Assembly (NCBI RefSeq): GCF_963678975.1
Contig: NC_089280.1
Span: 16,528,780-16,592,779 of the forward strand
From: Dysidea avara
Lineage: Eukaryota; Porifera; Demospongiae; Dictyoceratida; Dysideidae
Reading direction: 5' to 3'
DNA: 64,000 nt
Shown one piece after another: positions 22,650 to 34,655 of the stretch. Numbering within the stretch: the stretch's first letter is position 1; every line of letters starts with the position of its first letter. The position numbers were made by a program, and so were the translations under genes. The notes under the pieces are model-generated. The model was not told the origin of the DNA. It searched no databases and worked only from the letters and a program-made list of their open reading frames with translations.

Positions 22650-24835
22650 CACCCTGAAGAGAATTCAAGAGATCAGCTAGAAACAAGTAACCTGTATAGA
22701 GATCAGCTACAAACAAGTCACCCTGTAGAGAGATCAGCTAGAAAAGTTACCTTGTGGGGAGTTCATGCAACTATGGAAAGAGATAGTTCAGCTAGAAGAA
22801 ATCACCTTGTAGAGTTCAGCTACAAAGAAACCACCATGTAGAGAGTTCAGCTACAAACAAATCGCCCTGTAGAGAGATCAATAGCAGAAGTTACCTTGCA
22901 GAGAGTTCAGCTACAAAGAAACCATGCATCATGTAGAGAGTTCAGCTACAAACAAATCACCTGTAGAGAGATCAGCTAGAAGAAGTTACCTTGTAGAGAG
23001 TTGAGCTACAAAGAAATCATCATGTAGAGAGTTCAGCTACAAACAAATCTCCCTGTAGAGAGATCAACAACAAGAAGTTCCTTGTAGAGAGTTCAGCTTC
23101 AAACAAATCACCCTGTAGAAAGATCAGCTAGAAGAAGTCACCTTGTATAGAGAGTTCAGTTACAAAGATACCACCATGTAGAGAGCTCAGCTACAAACTA
23201 GTGACCTTGTAGAGACATCAGCTAGAAGAAGTTACCTTGTAGAGAGTTCAGCTACAAAGAAACCACCATGTAGAGAGTTCAGCTGCAAAGAAATCACCCT
23301 GTAGAAAATTCAGCCACAAATAAATTGCCTTGTAGAAAGATCAGTTAGAAGAAGTTACCTTGTAGAGAGTTCAGCTACAAAGAAACCATTCTGTAAAGAG
23401 CTCAGCAGCAAACAAATCACCTGTACAGAATTCAGCTACAAACAATCACCCTGTAGAGAGATCAGCTAGAAGAAGTTACCATGTAGGGAGTTCATGCAAC
23501 TATGGAAAGAGATAGTTCAGCTATAAGAAATCACCTTGTAGAGTTCAGCTACAAAGAAACCATGATGTAGAGAGTTCAGTTACAAACAAATCACCCTGTA
23601 GAGAGATCAATAGAAGAAGTTACCTTGCAGAAAGTTCAGCTACAAAGAAACCATCATGTAGAGTGTTCAGCTGCAAAAAAATCACCTGTAGAGAGTTCAG
23701 CTACAAACAAATCTCCCTGTAGAGAGATCAGCTAGAAGAAGTTTCCTTGTAGAGAGTTCAGCTACAAACAAATCAATTTGTAGAAAGATCAGCTAGAATA
23801 ATTTCACTTTGTAGAGAGTTCGGTTGCAAAAAAACCACCATGTAGAGAGTTCAGCTACAAACTAGTGACCTAGTAGAGACATCAGCTAGAAGAAGTTACC
23901 TTGTAGAGAGTTCAGCTACAAAGAAACCATTCTATAAAGAGTTCAGCTGCAAACAAACCACCTGTACAGAATTCAGCTACAAACAAATCAGAAATCAGCT
24001 AGAAGAAATTACCTTGTAGATAGTTCAGCTACAAACAAATCAGAGATCAGCTAGAAGAAATTACCTTGTAGATTGTTCAGCTACAAACAAATCACCCTGT
24101 AGAAAGATCAGTTAGAAGAAGTTACCTTGTAGAGAGTTCAGCTACGAAGAAACCATTTTGTAAAGAGCTCAGCTGCAAACAAATCACCTGTACAGAATTC
24201 AGCTACAAACAAATCACCCTGTAGAGCAATCAGCTAGAAGAAGTTATCTTGTAGATAGTTCAGCTACAAATAAATCTCCCTGTAGAGAGATCAGCTATAG
24301 AAGAAATTACCTTGTAAAGAGTTCAGCTACAAAGAAACCACCATGTAGAGAGTTCAGCTGCAAAGAAATCACCCTGTAGAAAATTCAGCCACAAACAAAT
24401 TGCCCTGTAGAAAGATTAGTTAGAAGAAGTTACCTTGTAGAGAGTTCAGCTACAAAGAAACCATTCTGTAAAGAGCTCAGCTGCAAACAAATCACCTGTA
24501 CAGAATTCAGCTACAAACAAATCACCCTGTATAGAGATCAGCTAGAAGAAGTTACCTTGTAGAGAGTTCAGCTACAAAGAAACCACCATGTAGAGAGTTC
24601 AGATGCAAAGAAATCACCCTGTAGGAAATTCAGCCACAAACAAATTGCCCTGTAGAAAGGTCAGTTAGAAGAAGTTACCTTGTAGAGAGTTCAGCTACAA
24701 AGAAACCATTCTGTAAAGAGCTCAGCTGCAAACAAATCACCTGTACAGAATTCAGCTACAAACAATTCACCCTGTAGAGAGAGCATCTAGAAGAAATCAC
24801 CTTGTAGAGTATTCAGTTACAAAGAAACCACCATG
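22650..24835 (+). repeat. Composite repeat A: ~30-bp satellite array
   Basis: About 2.2 kb of diverged 30-31-bp units of the type GTAGAGAGTTCAGCTACAAA plus AAACCACCAT, alternating with GTAGAGAGATCAGCTAGAAG plus AAGTTACCTT and a variant ending AAATCACCCT. The three variants follow each other in a loose higher-order pattern. No separate spacers exist, so this is a satellite and not CRISPR. Confidence 0.95.
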
Positions 24836-25044
24836 GAGATTTCTGTAATCAGTACCACTATGGAGATTTCTGTAATCAATATAATGTATTATATATATAA
24901 TTTGTACATTTACTGATAAAATATTTAAAGTACATCTACTTCATCTTTTCTTCTTCCTGTGGAAAAGAAAAAAAGATAGGTTAGAAAAGTCCCAAAGCCG
25001 GCCATTGGCTGGCTTTGGGGTATACAAATACAAAAAGAAATGAA
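24836..25044 (+). repeat. Composite repeat A: tail
   Basis: The tail GGAGATTTCTGTAATCA, a TATATATA run, AATTTGTACATTTACTGATA and a CTTCATCTTTTCTTCTTCCT block lead into the palindrome. The same tail precedes 59477 and 63607. Confidence 0.8.
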
Positions 25045-25374
25045 ATCTAATCCAAAACAGCCAAGCTATAAAAAAACAGTGCGGCCCTCAAAAAGGCTAT
25101 GGTGAAAAAAGATGTGAAATCCAAGGTGGCGGCCAAGAAATGGCTGTGATGGTAGGTTAATGGTAAAAATTTTAATAATGACAATTCAGGTGAATCTTGT
25201 GCCAATTGACCAAGCGGCACCAAAATTCACCTGAATTGTCGTTATTAAAATTTTTACCATTAACCTACCATCACAGCCATTTCTTGGCCGCCACCTTGGA
25301 TTTCACATCTTTTAACCATAGCCTTTTTGAGGGCCGCACTGTTTTTTTTACAGCTTGGCTGTTTTGGATTAGAT
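25045..25374. repeat. 330-bp long palindromic element, copy A
   Basis: The ends ATCTAATCCAAAACAGCC and GGCTGTTTTGGATTAGAT are perfect complements. The arms stay complementary nearly to the centre (CAATTCAGGTGAAT... / ...ATTCACCTGAATTG). It would form a hairpin as RNA. The other full copies are at 59477-59794 and 63607-63936. Confidence 0.95.
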
Positions 25375-26149
25375 AATAATTACAAGACAAAATTAAGTCA
25401 AGTGCTCGGTTGATCAGTCACTATAATTCCTGGCCAAGAAAATCTTTTACTGTATCAGTTTAACAGCAACAAGGGGTAGTAACTTCCATACCATCAACTG
25501 ATGCGCTTGCTACTTGATACCTCGATAAATTGAAGCTGATTTGTTGCGAGGAAGATCTTACTGAAACGCCAGCTATTGAGTGGGCATGGATGTCCAGATG
25601 TACTGTATGGAGATGTATATAACTACACCCGGTCTTTATACACATGAGCAACAAAAATCTTATAAAAAGTCAAGAGGATTCAATCAAGTTGTAAATGGAT
25701 AGGTGAGTGATAGTGTTTGCACTGTCAGTTGATCCATAGTTCTTGTTTACAGCACTTGTAAAACATTCTCAAAGCCTTTCCTTACCCTGAAGGTATGGGG
25801 TTTCAGTTAAGGCCATCATTATTAAATTCCTTGTTTCCCATCACCACCCACCTCAATTTTTAGGTAATCACACCAAATTTTAATTATTTGATTATAGATC
25901 ACGTGAATGCACTATTTCATGATAGAAGGAGGCACAGAATGACCAAGCTTTAAGGTAAATGCATTAGCCATGCCTATAAACATAGCAGAAGGGTGGAAGA
26001 CCCTCCACTCTTGTTCAGCTAGGTGCATGGGTGTACAGTCCTGCATGCAGCATGGCAGCCTTCAAGACTGAGATACTCTAATAGAGCAGTCAGAGACTGA
26101 AATAACAAGGGTCAAATGTATAATTAATAATCACCTCCCACTCACATCA
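25375..26149. other. Unassigned stretch
   Basis: No gene was recognised. A single GATACTCTAATAGAGCAGTCAG motif lies at about 26071-26094. Confidence 0.5.
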
Positions 26150-27480
26150 GTTTTTGTTCAGTTGGGTGATGGGAAACAGGGAATATAATTTTGATGGCCT
26201 AAACAGGGTGGCACTTTTCGAAGTGTCCCCTTTTCTGAAATCAGCAAAATAGATTTCACCACACCAAAACATAAGTGCAAGCAAGCTGTCACTGAAGGTT
26301 GTGGAGAGCCCACTACAAAAAGTAAGAAGTTTTCTATTCCTAAGTCTACTGATTCTGATTTAGCCACTTTTCATAACAAAATGTCTCAAGGGCTGGGAAA
26401 AGCAGTTGTCCTGTGATTGATGGCAGAGTATAATGACACGTATGTATATCCCACAAACAGAATTTGGGGTTTTATCTAAACCTTTAACAGGCCTGCATGA
26501 TCCCGCAAGAGCAATGGAACTGACATACAATGACCTTTTGACACATTAACCAAACAACCATGGTGGAGGAGCATACAAGAGATCGGAGTGAATGCCACAC
26601 TTGGTTTGACTAAGTGCGGGCAGGATAACAGTATCCAAGTTGCATGAAGCCTTGCACACTAGCAGCCATCTGTTTCTCTGATCAAAGTTATATGCTATCC
26701 TGAGTTTACATCCTCTGCATGCCAGTATGAGTGCAAGCATGAAGATATTGCCAGGGTAGCAAATACAGAAAAAATGCAAGCTTGTCATGAAAAATTTATG
26801 GTGATACAATGTGGCCTTATTTTGGATCCAGAATTTCCATTCATGTGCCTCACCAGATGCATGGTCTAGTCTATTGTGTTAGAAATCAAGTGGCCTTTTT
26901 CTTGCAAAAATAAGGCAGTCTCTGAGGCCATTCTTGATAATCACTCCTTTTCCTTAGAACATGACAGTAGCACTTTAAGAAGATTACATGCATGTACTAT
27001 TATCAAGTTCAACTGCAAATGAAACTATGCCATGTACAATACTGCAATTGTGTAGGAAGATGAAATAATTTTACCAGAAAGTAGAGCTGGATTCTGATTT
27101 TGTTGACTCTGCTATAAGGAACCAATAATGCCACTACATTCAGGCAGTACAGTTATTAGTGATGCAGATGGTACAAGCTCAATTGTTGATGCAAACAATC
27201 TACTGACTCTCAGGTTGGTGAGGTGGATGCCACTGCTAGCTTTAGGAACAATGATGTCCATGCTTCTTCAAGATCTTCTAATGACCAGCAAGGGTACTAC
27301 TATTGCGGTAAAGGGGAAGACTGTGATGACATAATTTGCTGTGATAGCAGGGACTGTGTGATAAAATGGTTTCATTTTTGTGCTTGCAAATAACTGGAAA
27401 AGATGGCCAAGAGGAAAATATTATTGTCCAGACTGCCACAAGCTAAGGAACTCAAGGAAATCAAAGAAGACAAAAATTCA
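26150..27480 (+). pseudogene. Decayed YqaJ-type nuclease with C-terminal PHD finger
   Basis: Broken + strand frames show the start of a YqaJ-like nuclease domain near 26540-26660 (an RDRSECHTWFD block, then VRAGRIT, then a KLHEALHTS block). A CASPDAW-like motif lies near 26840-26880, close to the GASPDG motif of the family, with further remnants after it. Near 27300-27450 a PHD finger follows (YYCGKGEDCDDIICCDSRDC, then KWFHF, then YYCPDC) with one or two frameshifts. YqaJ-family exonucleases accompany the transposase in ISL2EU (IS4EU) DNA transposons, and the neighbour on the other strand fits that. Many stops show it is dead. Confidence 0.65.
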
Positions 27481-27619
27481 CTGATTATTTTACATGTACA
27501 TTTCAATAACATAAATATCAACAATGTACATTATTTCAGAATCACATAACTAAGGGTACATTATATAAAAAGATAGTTACAATGGTACTACTGAGTCACA
27601 ACAATATATTACATAGTGC

Positions 27620-28040
27620 AGCTATTTTATCAATAGGAGATATGCTCTCCTTCATCACCTTTGAGCATATTAGTAGAAAGAATTGATTGCAATATCGAAA
27701 ACTTTTGCCTCACCAGCCTGATAACTCTTTCAACATGTATCCTAACTTGAGACAGCTGGCAAGCAGTGTCAATTTCTACTTGTAAAAGGACGTATCTTGA
27801 CTTCTGCACAGTGCAGCCTCCAGGCAACAGTGTTGAAAGCAGAGCACAATTTTCAGTCAAATGTACATCGGATACCCTTCCACCCCAGCTTTTTGAGTGA
27901 TGCCTATTAAAAGTTTGCATGTGTTATGCTTCTTATAGTTCAACCAAGTTTTGAGTCCTTGTCATGCCAAATCTTGATGTGGAATATTTAAGCATAATTT
28001 CATCAAAGTAATTAAGAGCTGATCAAACATGGCACAGCCA
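27620..28040 (-). pseudogene. Decayed DDE_Tnp_4-type transposase
   Basis: The - strand reading includes TWLNYKKHNT, then SKSWGGRVSDVHLTEN, then LLSTLLPGG, and ends with QVRIHVERVIRLVRQKFSIL. These match the order of DDE_Tnp_4 transposases: a TWS.YK.HNT block, a GGR.SD block, then RIHVER.I. The frame is broken at least twice. It converges on the YqaJ-PHD fossil, and both together look like an ISL2EU-type element remnant. Confidence 0.75.
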
Positions 28041-28189
28041 GAAAAATGGCATTCAGGTATATAGCTAGCAAAACTGCAAAAGACGGCAGCCCGGTATAAA
28101 ATTTTACCTGCTTATTGTTGTCTTCTAAACTCTGTCTGTTGGCTGACTGTAACCAATTGACCTTCATGTTCAGTTTGGCTTCTCTTGTT

Positions 28190-28610
28190 CTCAGGAGTTC
28201 AAGGCCTTATACTTCTGGAGTAGTTCTTCATTATTTCTTGTGTATAGTTCATCATAGTCTAATTTAAATATTTCTTCAGCTCGTTGTAATCTGTTCAGTT
28301 CATCCAACCTCAACATTTTTCTTACTCTAGCTCATACACCTTCTCTTGTTCGTCTTCTCTTAACAATCTCTCCCTCTCATCTTCACATCTCTAGAGGTCC
28401 TCTCCACCTCTAACCTTTGCCGGCTGTTCTTCTCCTTCCAGCTTTCTTGCTTCTTCTGCTAGACTCTGCACTCCTTTGCTTTTTCCTTTTGCTATTCAGC
28501 TATTAGAGAGTTCTCGGTCTGTTCCAGTATCCTGGAGGCTGTTCTTCTTTGAAAATCTGTGACTAACCGAGCTTCCATTTTTGTCTCATTGGACTATCAA
28601 CATGTTTGAA
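28190..28610 (-). pseudogene. Decayed charged coiled-coil coding sequence
   Basis: The - strand gives broken frames rich in Glu, Lys, Arg and Leu, for example MEARLVTDFQRRTASRILEQ, then KMLRLDELNRLQRAEE and LLQKYKALNS. It looks like a coiled-coil protein fragment, perhaps of a ciliary type or part of the neighbouring transposon. I do not recognise a specific gene. Confidence 0.35.
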
Positions 28611-28889
28611 GATAGAAGGGACCTAGTTCGATACAAAATGGTTGTTAGCTACTCTTTTTCTCTATCAATGACTGCATGTTTACTGGCTACATATGACCAT
28701 ATGCTTCACTGGGTAGCTAGCTAGCTAGCAATCCTTTCTGTTGACATGCAGCACTGTTATTTCTTAGATCTGGATCTTTTGGGAAGTATAAAAACTTAAC
28801 CCATTTCCATTCGCACATAGATTAGAACAATTCACAGCTCTTTACTATTACTCCTGTCTGGCCTCTTTCATCCCCTACGGCAAATGGCG

Positions 28890-29245
28890 GTGCAACCCTA
28901 ATGTGTGTCAGCTTAAACTTGTGAGAGCTAGACACTTAGAAATAATTATCACGCCCTCTGATAAGCTCTACAGCGATACTAACAACAACCCAATTATGAT
29001 AATGATACCTAACACCAATATTGATACCTAACATCATTATTGATAATGATACCTAACACCAATGCAAAATATATAATTCACAAAGATATAGTCCACTAAA
29101 TAAGACACTAAATCATTGAATATACCAAATCATTTATTGAATATACATTGAACATATCAAATAATTAATTGCACATACCAAATAATTCATTGAAAATATC
29201 AAATAATCATACAATTGGCCTATCATAGCTGCCATATGGCAGTAT
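28890..29245 (-). repeat. Right member of the ~360-bp inverted pair
   Basis: This is the reverse-complement relative of 21370-21735, with extra tandem TAGGTATCA-type units near 29000-29060. It lies a few hundred bases from the transposase fossil, so the pair may be the terminal repeats of that element. Confidence 0.55.
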
Positions 29246-29332
29246 GGTATTGCCTGGAGCTTATTAGCACCGAAGCCTTACGGTGTATACAAGCTCCTGG
29301 AATTACAGTGCATGCAATAAAGTATATATTGT

Positions 29333-30961
29333 ATCATATACTGTATAGTAGGGTTCTCCTCCAAAATATAAAGGGCACCTGCTGCCACTAAAAGCCATTA
29401 TAGAAACTTCCTCCATGACATTAAATATAGTATTTAAAAGTAACAAAAACAAGAAAATATCAAACTGTTAAACTACCAAAACCTGGATTTAGTCTGTCTA
29501 TTGCCAGACTACAGTCAAAAGGCTAGAAACTAAATAGAACATAGTACAACCTCTATTGTAGACCAGAATGACAACACATGTGTGGCATGTGCCTTTAGGG
29601 TTCTGATGAGTGTTTGCCCTCTTCACCTTGTCTTTACCTTTCATCTCCAATCTTACTGGTTGTCATCTTCATGTAATTTTGAAGCAGTAATTTTTGGTAT
29701 CAAACCTTTTCTTAAAGGTGTGTACATAGTCACCACAAATTATTTGGAGTACTTATGTTAACTGTAAAAGGGAATAGACATCTTCATTTATAACGATTGT
29801 ATTTGCTGCAGAAAACAAAGCACAGCAAATATGTAACCATGCCCCTAATTGATCACATAGGACATTTCTCACCTGAGGCTGAGACCAGCATTAGAGTGAG
29901 ATACCAGTTAAACACCGATTACCTTAGTTTCAAAATAATTGATGAAGCAACTATTCAAACTTGACCACCACTCAATGTTTGAAAATGACGTGTAAGCCCT
30001 CATATTTGAAATGGATTGTGGCATCACTCAATTGAGGCTACTACTAAAGGTGTGGTGTTTAACCAAGTAAATACAGTACTGTAGTAGTAAAGCTGTCATC
30101 CTAATACAACAACCATGTATGATATTATAATAGAACAGTCATGCATATTGCTATATGTCTGATATTTGCTGTGGTGCACAAAATATAGAACAAATCTATG
30201 CGGGAAAGAATTGGCTAAACTTGCGTAGTCAAAAACTATTAATTTTAAAATGAAGTAGGGATCCAAGTGATAAAAAAGCAGCAAAACAAGATAATGGTTT
30301 TTGGTGATATATTCGGACAGGAAATCTCAAAGCTTCATGATCCCTCAAGGAGCAGAGCCCAGTAATTTTGAGGCCATCCATGGACTACAATGGAGGACAT
30401 AGTCATACACACTTTTTATTGATCTGATGTGATATATAAATCAGAGCTGCTTTCATGCAATAATGCAATACAATAGTATGTATCATATATTAGGGATCAT
30501 GGCTTTTCTGGCCAAAATATCATCCCAACCAACCTCACAATACCTTCATGGCATCTTGGCAGTATATATTGGTGAGGTATGAGCAAGTTCAAAAGTGTCT
30601 AACAGAGCAGCCAAAAATACTTCCAATAATTGTTACAGAATTTAGTTTTTTATATTTGAATTTTCTTCTGACTGACTAGCTAATTGCAGCGTGCATAAGC
30701 ATGCAAAACTAGGAGGTCTGAACTAGTTTGAAATAGCTAAAATGGCTTAGACCAAGCAATGTATTTAGAATAGTGGCTGTATTCTACTATGGTTTCATTA
30801 GAGTGTAATGGCGAGTGCTCTATTAAAAAAAAAAAAGTATCTCAACCTTTTGCAAACTTCTTGGAGCTAGCTTAACAATGGTCCAACCAATACTGGACTA
30901 TACTGGACTGGCTGGACTGTGGGCTCTGGCCCTGTTATATCCCTACTATACAGTATATGAT
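29333..30961. mobile_element. 1.63-kb element with perfect 21-bp inverted ends
   Basis: The left end begins ATCATATACTGTATAGTA and the last 21 bases are its exact complement over the full 21 bp. Inside are a partial R1 5' end (about 30500-30670), a block shared with 16406-17329 (about 30344-30440), and a CTCTATTA motif broken by poly-A (30815-30842). No intact transposase is present. Confidence 0.65.
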
Positions 30962-32479
30962 TCGTGGCTGTTAAAGTAGTGCACTTAAAGCATTGTTACA
31001 AGCTTGCACTTTGGTTTTCTGTGCATCATTAAACCCACAATTGAAGCTTTCTGCATACTGGTATTGTTACACATATGTTTGGCCTCGATTTACACCTTGT
31101 CATTCTTCTTATGTACATAGGTTATCCATTGTTGAAATTCACAAGGCCCAATATAAATACACTTATGAAGCATGCTTGCAGTTTCCTACACTTACAGGTG
31201 AATCACTGAAGTGGTTGTAGCCCTGCTGCTCTTGTTCTTGTGTGTATATGTCAGGCAAATTACTTGCGCCCATGTTACTGTACAACTATTACATGTATCA
31301 GTTTCACACCTCAGATCAAAAAGGAGCTGCCTGGGCTACATTTGCAATGTAGCCAGGGATAAAACTGGACAGCAATTATTATAGACAGTAAGGCCAAAAT
31401 TGATTGTGGGGGATTGATTATAAGGCTCACATGATTAGTATGCGTGACCTGGATTTGGCCATGTAAAACACTAATGTTTTGTATGCTAAGGTAAGAACAT
31501 AATGCTACAGCAAACATTTCCCCCAGTATTGACCTGCTCATCTTTATGAACCAGTTTTGATTAGGGTATATGCATGCATGCACAAACACACATAAAAGAT
31601 GCATGGTAATGATAAATTTAGCATGTACTACTGGTATCACTCCAGCAGAGAATTTCGCCTTACAATCTGTAGATTAAAACCAAACACAAAGATATGTACG
31701 TACCTCGGGGATTAATTTGATAATTATACCATCAACAGTACTGATTAAAACATTAAATTGCATAACCAAAATTCTCCATCGATTTCTCCGTTCATCATAC
31801 ATAGCCAAACATAGCCAAAAAGTACCAGCTGCTGACCCATAATTGAATCTTTCAGGCATGTATATATATATATATATACGTTTATCTAGTGGTTGCACTC
31901 ATATTGGGTGATTGATCACCCAGCATGGATCTGAAGAGTTACATAATAGCTGTAACACAGGGCATTTGGGCTTTTACCTGATATGCATTCCCTAGCCCTC
32001 GGGCTTTTGGGTACACATATCAAGCAAAGCCCTCATTCCCATGTTGCAACTATTGATTTTAGACTACAACAAGTTTGGTACTGAAATTTGATTGGCTGAA
32101 AACGTGGTCTCTAAATCCTGTAGTGCCATGCTCATGTCCAATAGGGACCATGCTCTGAGGCAATACGAAACATGATAATTACGCACCAGTAACATTGGCA
32201 ATGCACAGACATTTGTAACAATACTGAATTAGAGGGAGGTGTAATTGACTTGTTTGTACCAAGCAGCTGTCAAGGCACAACAACAGCAACAATGAGTTGT
32301 AGTCCAGTACTTCTCGAAACATATGCCTGTAACATTGGCAGTGCATGAGCGTTTAAATGGGTAGCAACAGCCACCCTGAAGTTCCGCAGTGTAGAGGGGT
32401 TGTTTCTAGTAATTAATGATACATTTCTCATTTACAAGCAGCTGTCAACTCAAGGTACAATAACGAGTTGTAGTCTAAA
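30962..32479. other. Unassigned intronic stretch
   Basis: No gene is recognised. A short (TA)n run occurs at about 31860-31878. Small open frames on both strands lack domain signal. Confidence 0.45.
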
Positions 32480-32582
32480 TAGGTTAGAAGTCAAGAACCA
32501 CTGGACTCTACGAGATTTAGAAGTCCCTCAGGCCCTTAGCGAGTTTTCTATATCCTGTAGAACCCTGGTTCTTGACATCTAA
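32480..32582. repeat. Small palindrome
   Basis: The arms GTTAGAAGTCAAGAACCA and TGGTTCTTGACATCTAAC enclose about 65 bp. It could fold into a hairpin. Confidence 0.6.
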
Positions 32583-32602
32583 CTATTATATATTGATATT
32601 AG

Positions 32603-33428
32603 TGCTGGGCGATATAGATTTTTCTTATGTCATATGTCATGGCAAAATTTATTCATGATATGAATATATGTCACGATATATACCAATATTTTAACTTGAA
32701 TATTTATTTTCTTTGTTTCAGATGGTTTTCAAGTTTGTAGCTACTACTATACTGTACACAAAACACAGGAATAAGATCATTTATTAGCTAATACATCATA
32801 TGCACTTATACAGCTAGTTAAAATGAAAATGTTGATTTGCATACTGGAAATTTACAATACTTAGTCTTCCGGTTCACCTACAACTTAATCTCCAATAGCT
32901 TCATCATCTTGATCTATTATAATATTTAGAGATTATCAGTTTACAATAACTACATGTTCAAAGCACATGCAAGCTGCTAGGAGGGGCATGCTCCCCAGGT
33001 AATTTTTTAAAACAGATGCATTGAAATGGCATTGGAGGCTTTTTTACATACACAGTCTCTTTCTCCTTTCTTTTTTAATATGAAGATAACTTAGACCAAG
33101 CAGTATAATTAGAGCAATGGTTATACATTCTACTGACTGTTGTATTAGAGTATCGCACTGACTGCTCTATTAGAGTATTTCGATCTTTCTACAAAAACCA
33201 TTGCATACAGATCTACGTAGATAGCGCCTACAAAACACCCAACAGTATGCCACACCATTGACGTAGGTGAGACGTGGGTGCAGCAGGAGTAATGGCGAAA
33301 CTGGAGATGCTATCTTATGAGCTCACGTTGTACTGCTTAGATCACGTGCGCTATATCGCGATATAATTTCAAGCTATTGTATCACGATATAAAAACAATA
33401 TGTCGTATGTCAGCTATATTGCCCAGCA
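32603..33428. mobile_element. Element with GTGCTGGGCGATATA ends
   Basis: The left end GTGCTGGGCGATATAGA and right end TATATTGCCCAGCAC are inverted repeats flanked by TA on both sides. Repeated TATCACGATATA-type blocks mark both subterminal regions. A fragment related to the interior of 16406-17329, with two CTCTATTAGAG motifs (33133-33184), is nested in it. No coding region is seen. Confidence 0.6.
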
Positions 33429-33496
33429 CTAATCGATATCATGATTAAGATTAACCAACAGCCCTAATATCACAGTGCATGGGTCATAACCATGAT

Positions 33497-34335
33497 TTAT
33501 GGCGTAAGTGATCAATTATCGAACAAGTTTATACTTTACTTCATAAATATCTCCAGGAAAGTAGTACCAACCTCGAATTTTCATCAGGAGGTAGCACCTT
33601 TCTCGTAGAATACCTCACATAAGTTTGAACAATAGTATCCGATTAGTGTCCGTGTTATGAGTGGATTTCTGCTTTCGTATAATACGAATAATCAAACACC
33701 GGTACCTATTATTGAATGCTCATTAATTTCCATTGATCAATTATCAAACGTTTTGCACCTTTTCTACTATGGTGACCTTAGTACAACCTACGTACTCACT
33801 CTTAATTATTATATCAATGTGTTAACTGAAGTACCATGATACTGTAACTGAAGTATAGTTTTGATACAAGCATGCACTTGTGAGTTACAAGGGCAAATCG
33901 TGTAGTGATAAATGCATATACAGTAAAAAATCAGCACATTACGAACAATAACACAGTCTTATCATTCTTGTTTACAACAACCCCTTCTGTACAGTTTTCA
34001 TGGATACATCTTTCACACGGGAAAACCGCGATAAACAGTCGGCAAATTCTGTTGCTAAGTTATGCTCGAGTTGTAGTTCTTTCACGGAAATCCCTGTGTT
34101 CTTTTTCTTCATTTCTTCTCCAGTGGTGATGAGTATCAAGACTGCTGTGATATCCACACATAAACTCTAAAGGGTGGAAAACTCATTAAGAATAGGCTAC
34201 ACTATTGAAATTCTCCATTTAAACACCTTACGAGTATGTGGAATAACATTGTAAACTTCCGAATATGTTACATGATTTTAATGTTCGATAATAGGTACCA
34301 TTTGATAATAGGTCACTTACGCTAAACTATAAACA
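33497..34335. mobile_element. Element with GCGTAAGTGA ends
   Basis: GGCGTAAGTGATCAATTATC on the left and GATAATAGGTCACTTACGC on the right are inverted. No coding region is recognised. Borders are approximate. Confidence 0.5.
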
Positions 34336-34655
34336 AAAGAATAAAATGACCTTGAACTAATTCTGTTCCCTTCGGGAAAGAGTAAGTGTGGCAATATTTT
34401 GATTTTAGAAGTGATAGAGGAAGTGTAATGTTTAACAGCTAGGTCTGAGGGAAATAGTGTGCGTAATTATCATACTCAGTACATAATGCTGTACATGTAT
34501 ATTGACTATGAGGTCATAAACTTTTTGAAGGTTAATTATTGTAATAAAATTATTTTGCATGCAATTATCACAATATGCACTATACATTAAAAGCTATATT
34601 CCACATCACTAGTGTTAATCTGCAATTCTTGTACTTTATTTTTATCTGGTTACAG

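Larger units (their letters stand above)
21291..34655 (+). other. 13.4-kb repeat-filled last intron
   Basis: Between exon D and exon E there is no coding exon that I can support. The intron carries the inverted pair at 21370 and 28890, composite repeat A, an ISL2EU-type fossil, and three elements with inverted ends (29333, 32603 and 33497). Confidence 0.5.

Noticed and set aside
22650-24835. CRISPR-like array
   Set aside because: Units of about 30 bp follow each other without unique spacers and vary gradually, as in a satellite; the context is an animal genome.
30993-31220. 75-codon + strand open frame
   Set aside because: No motif, splice signal or relative was recognised.
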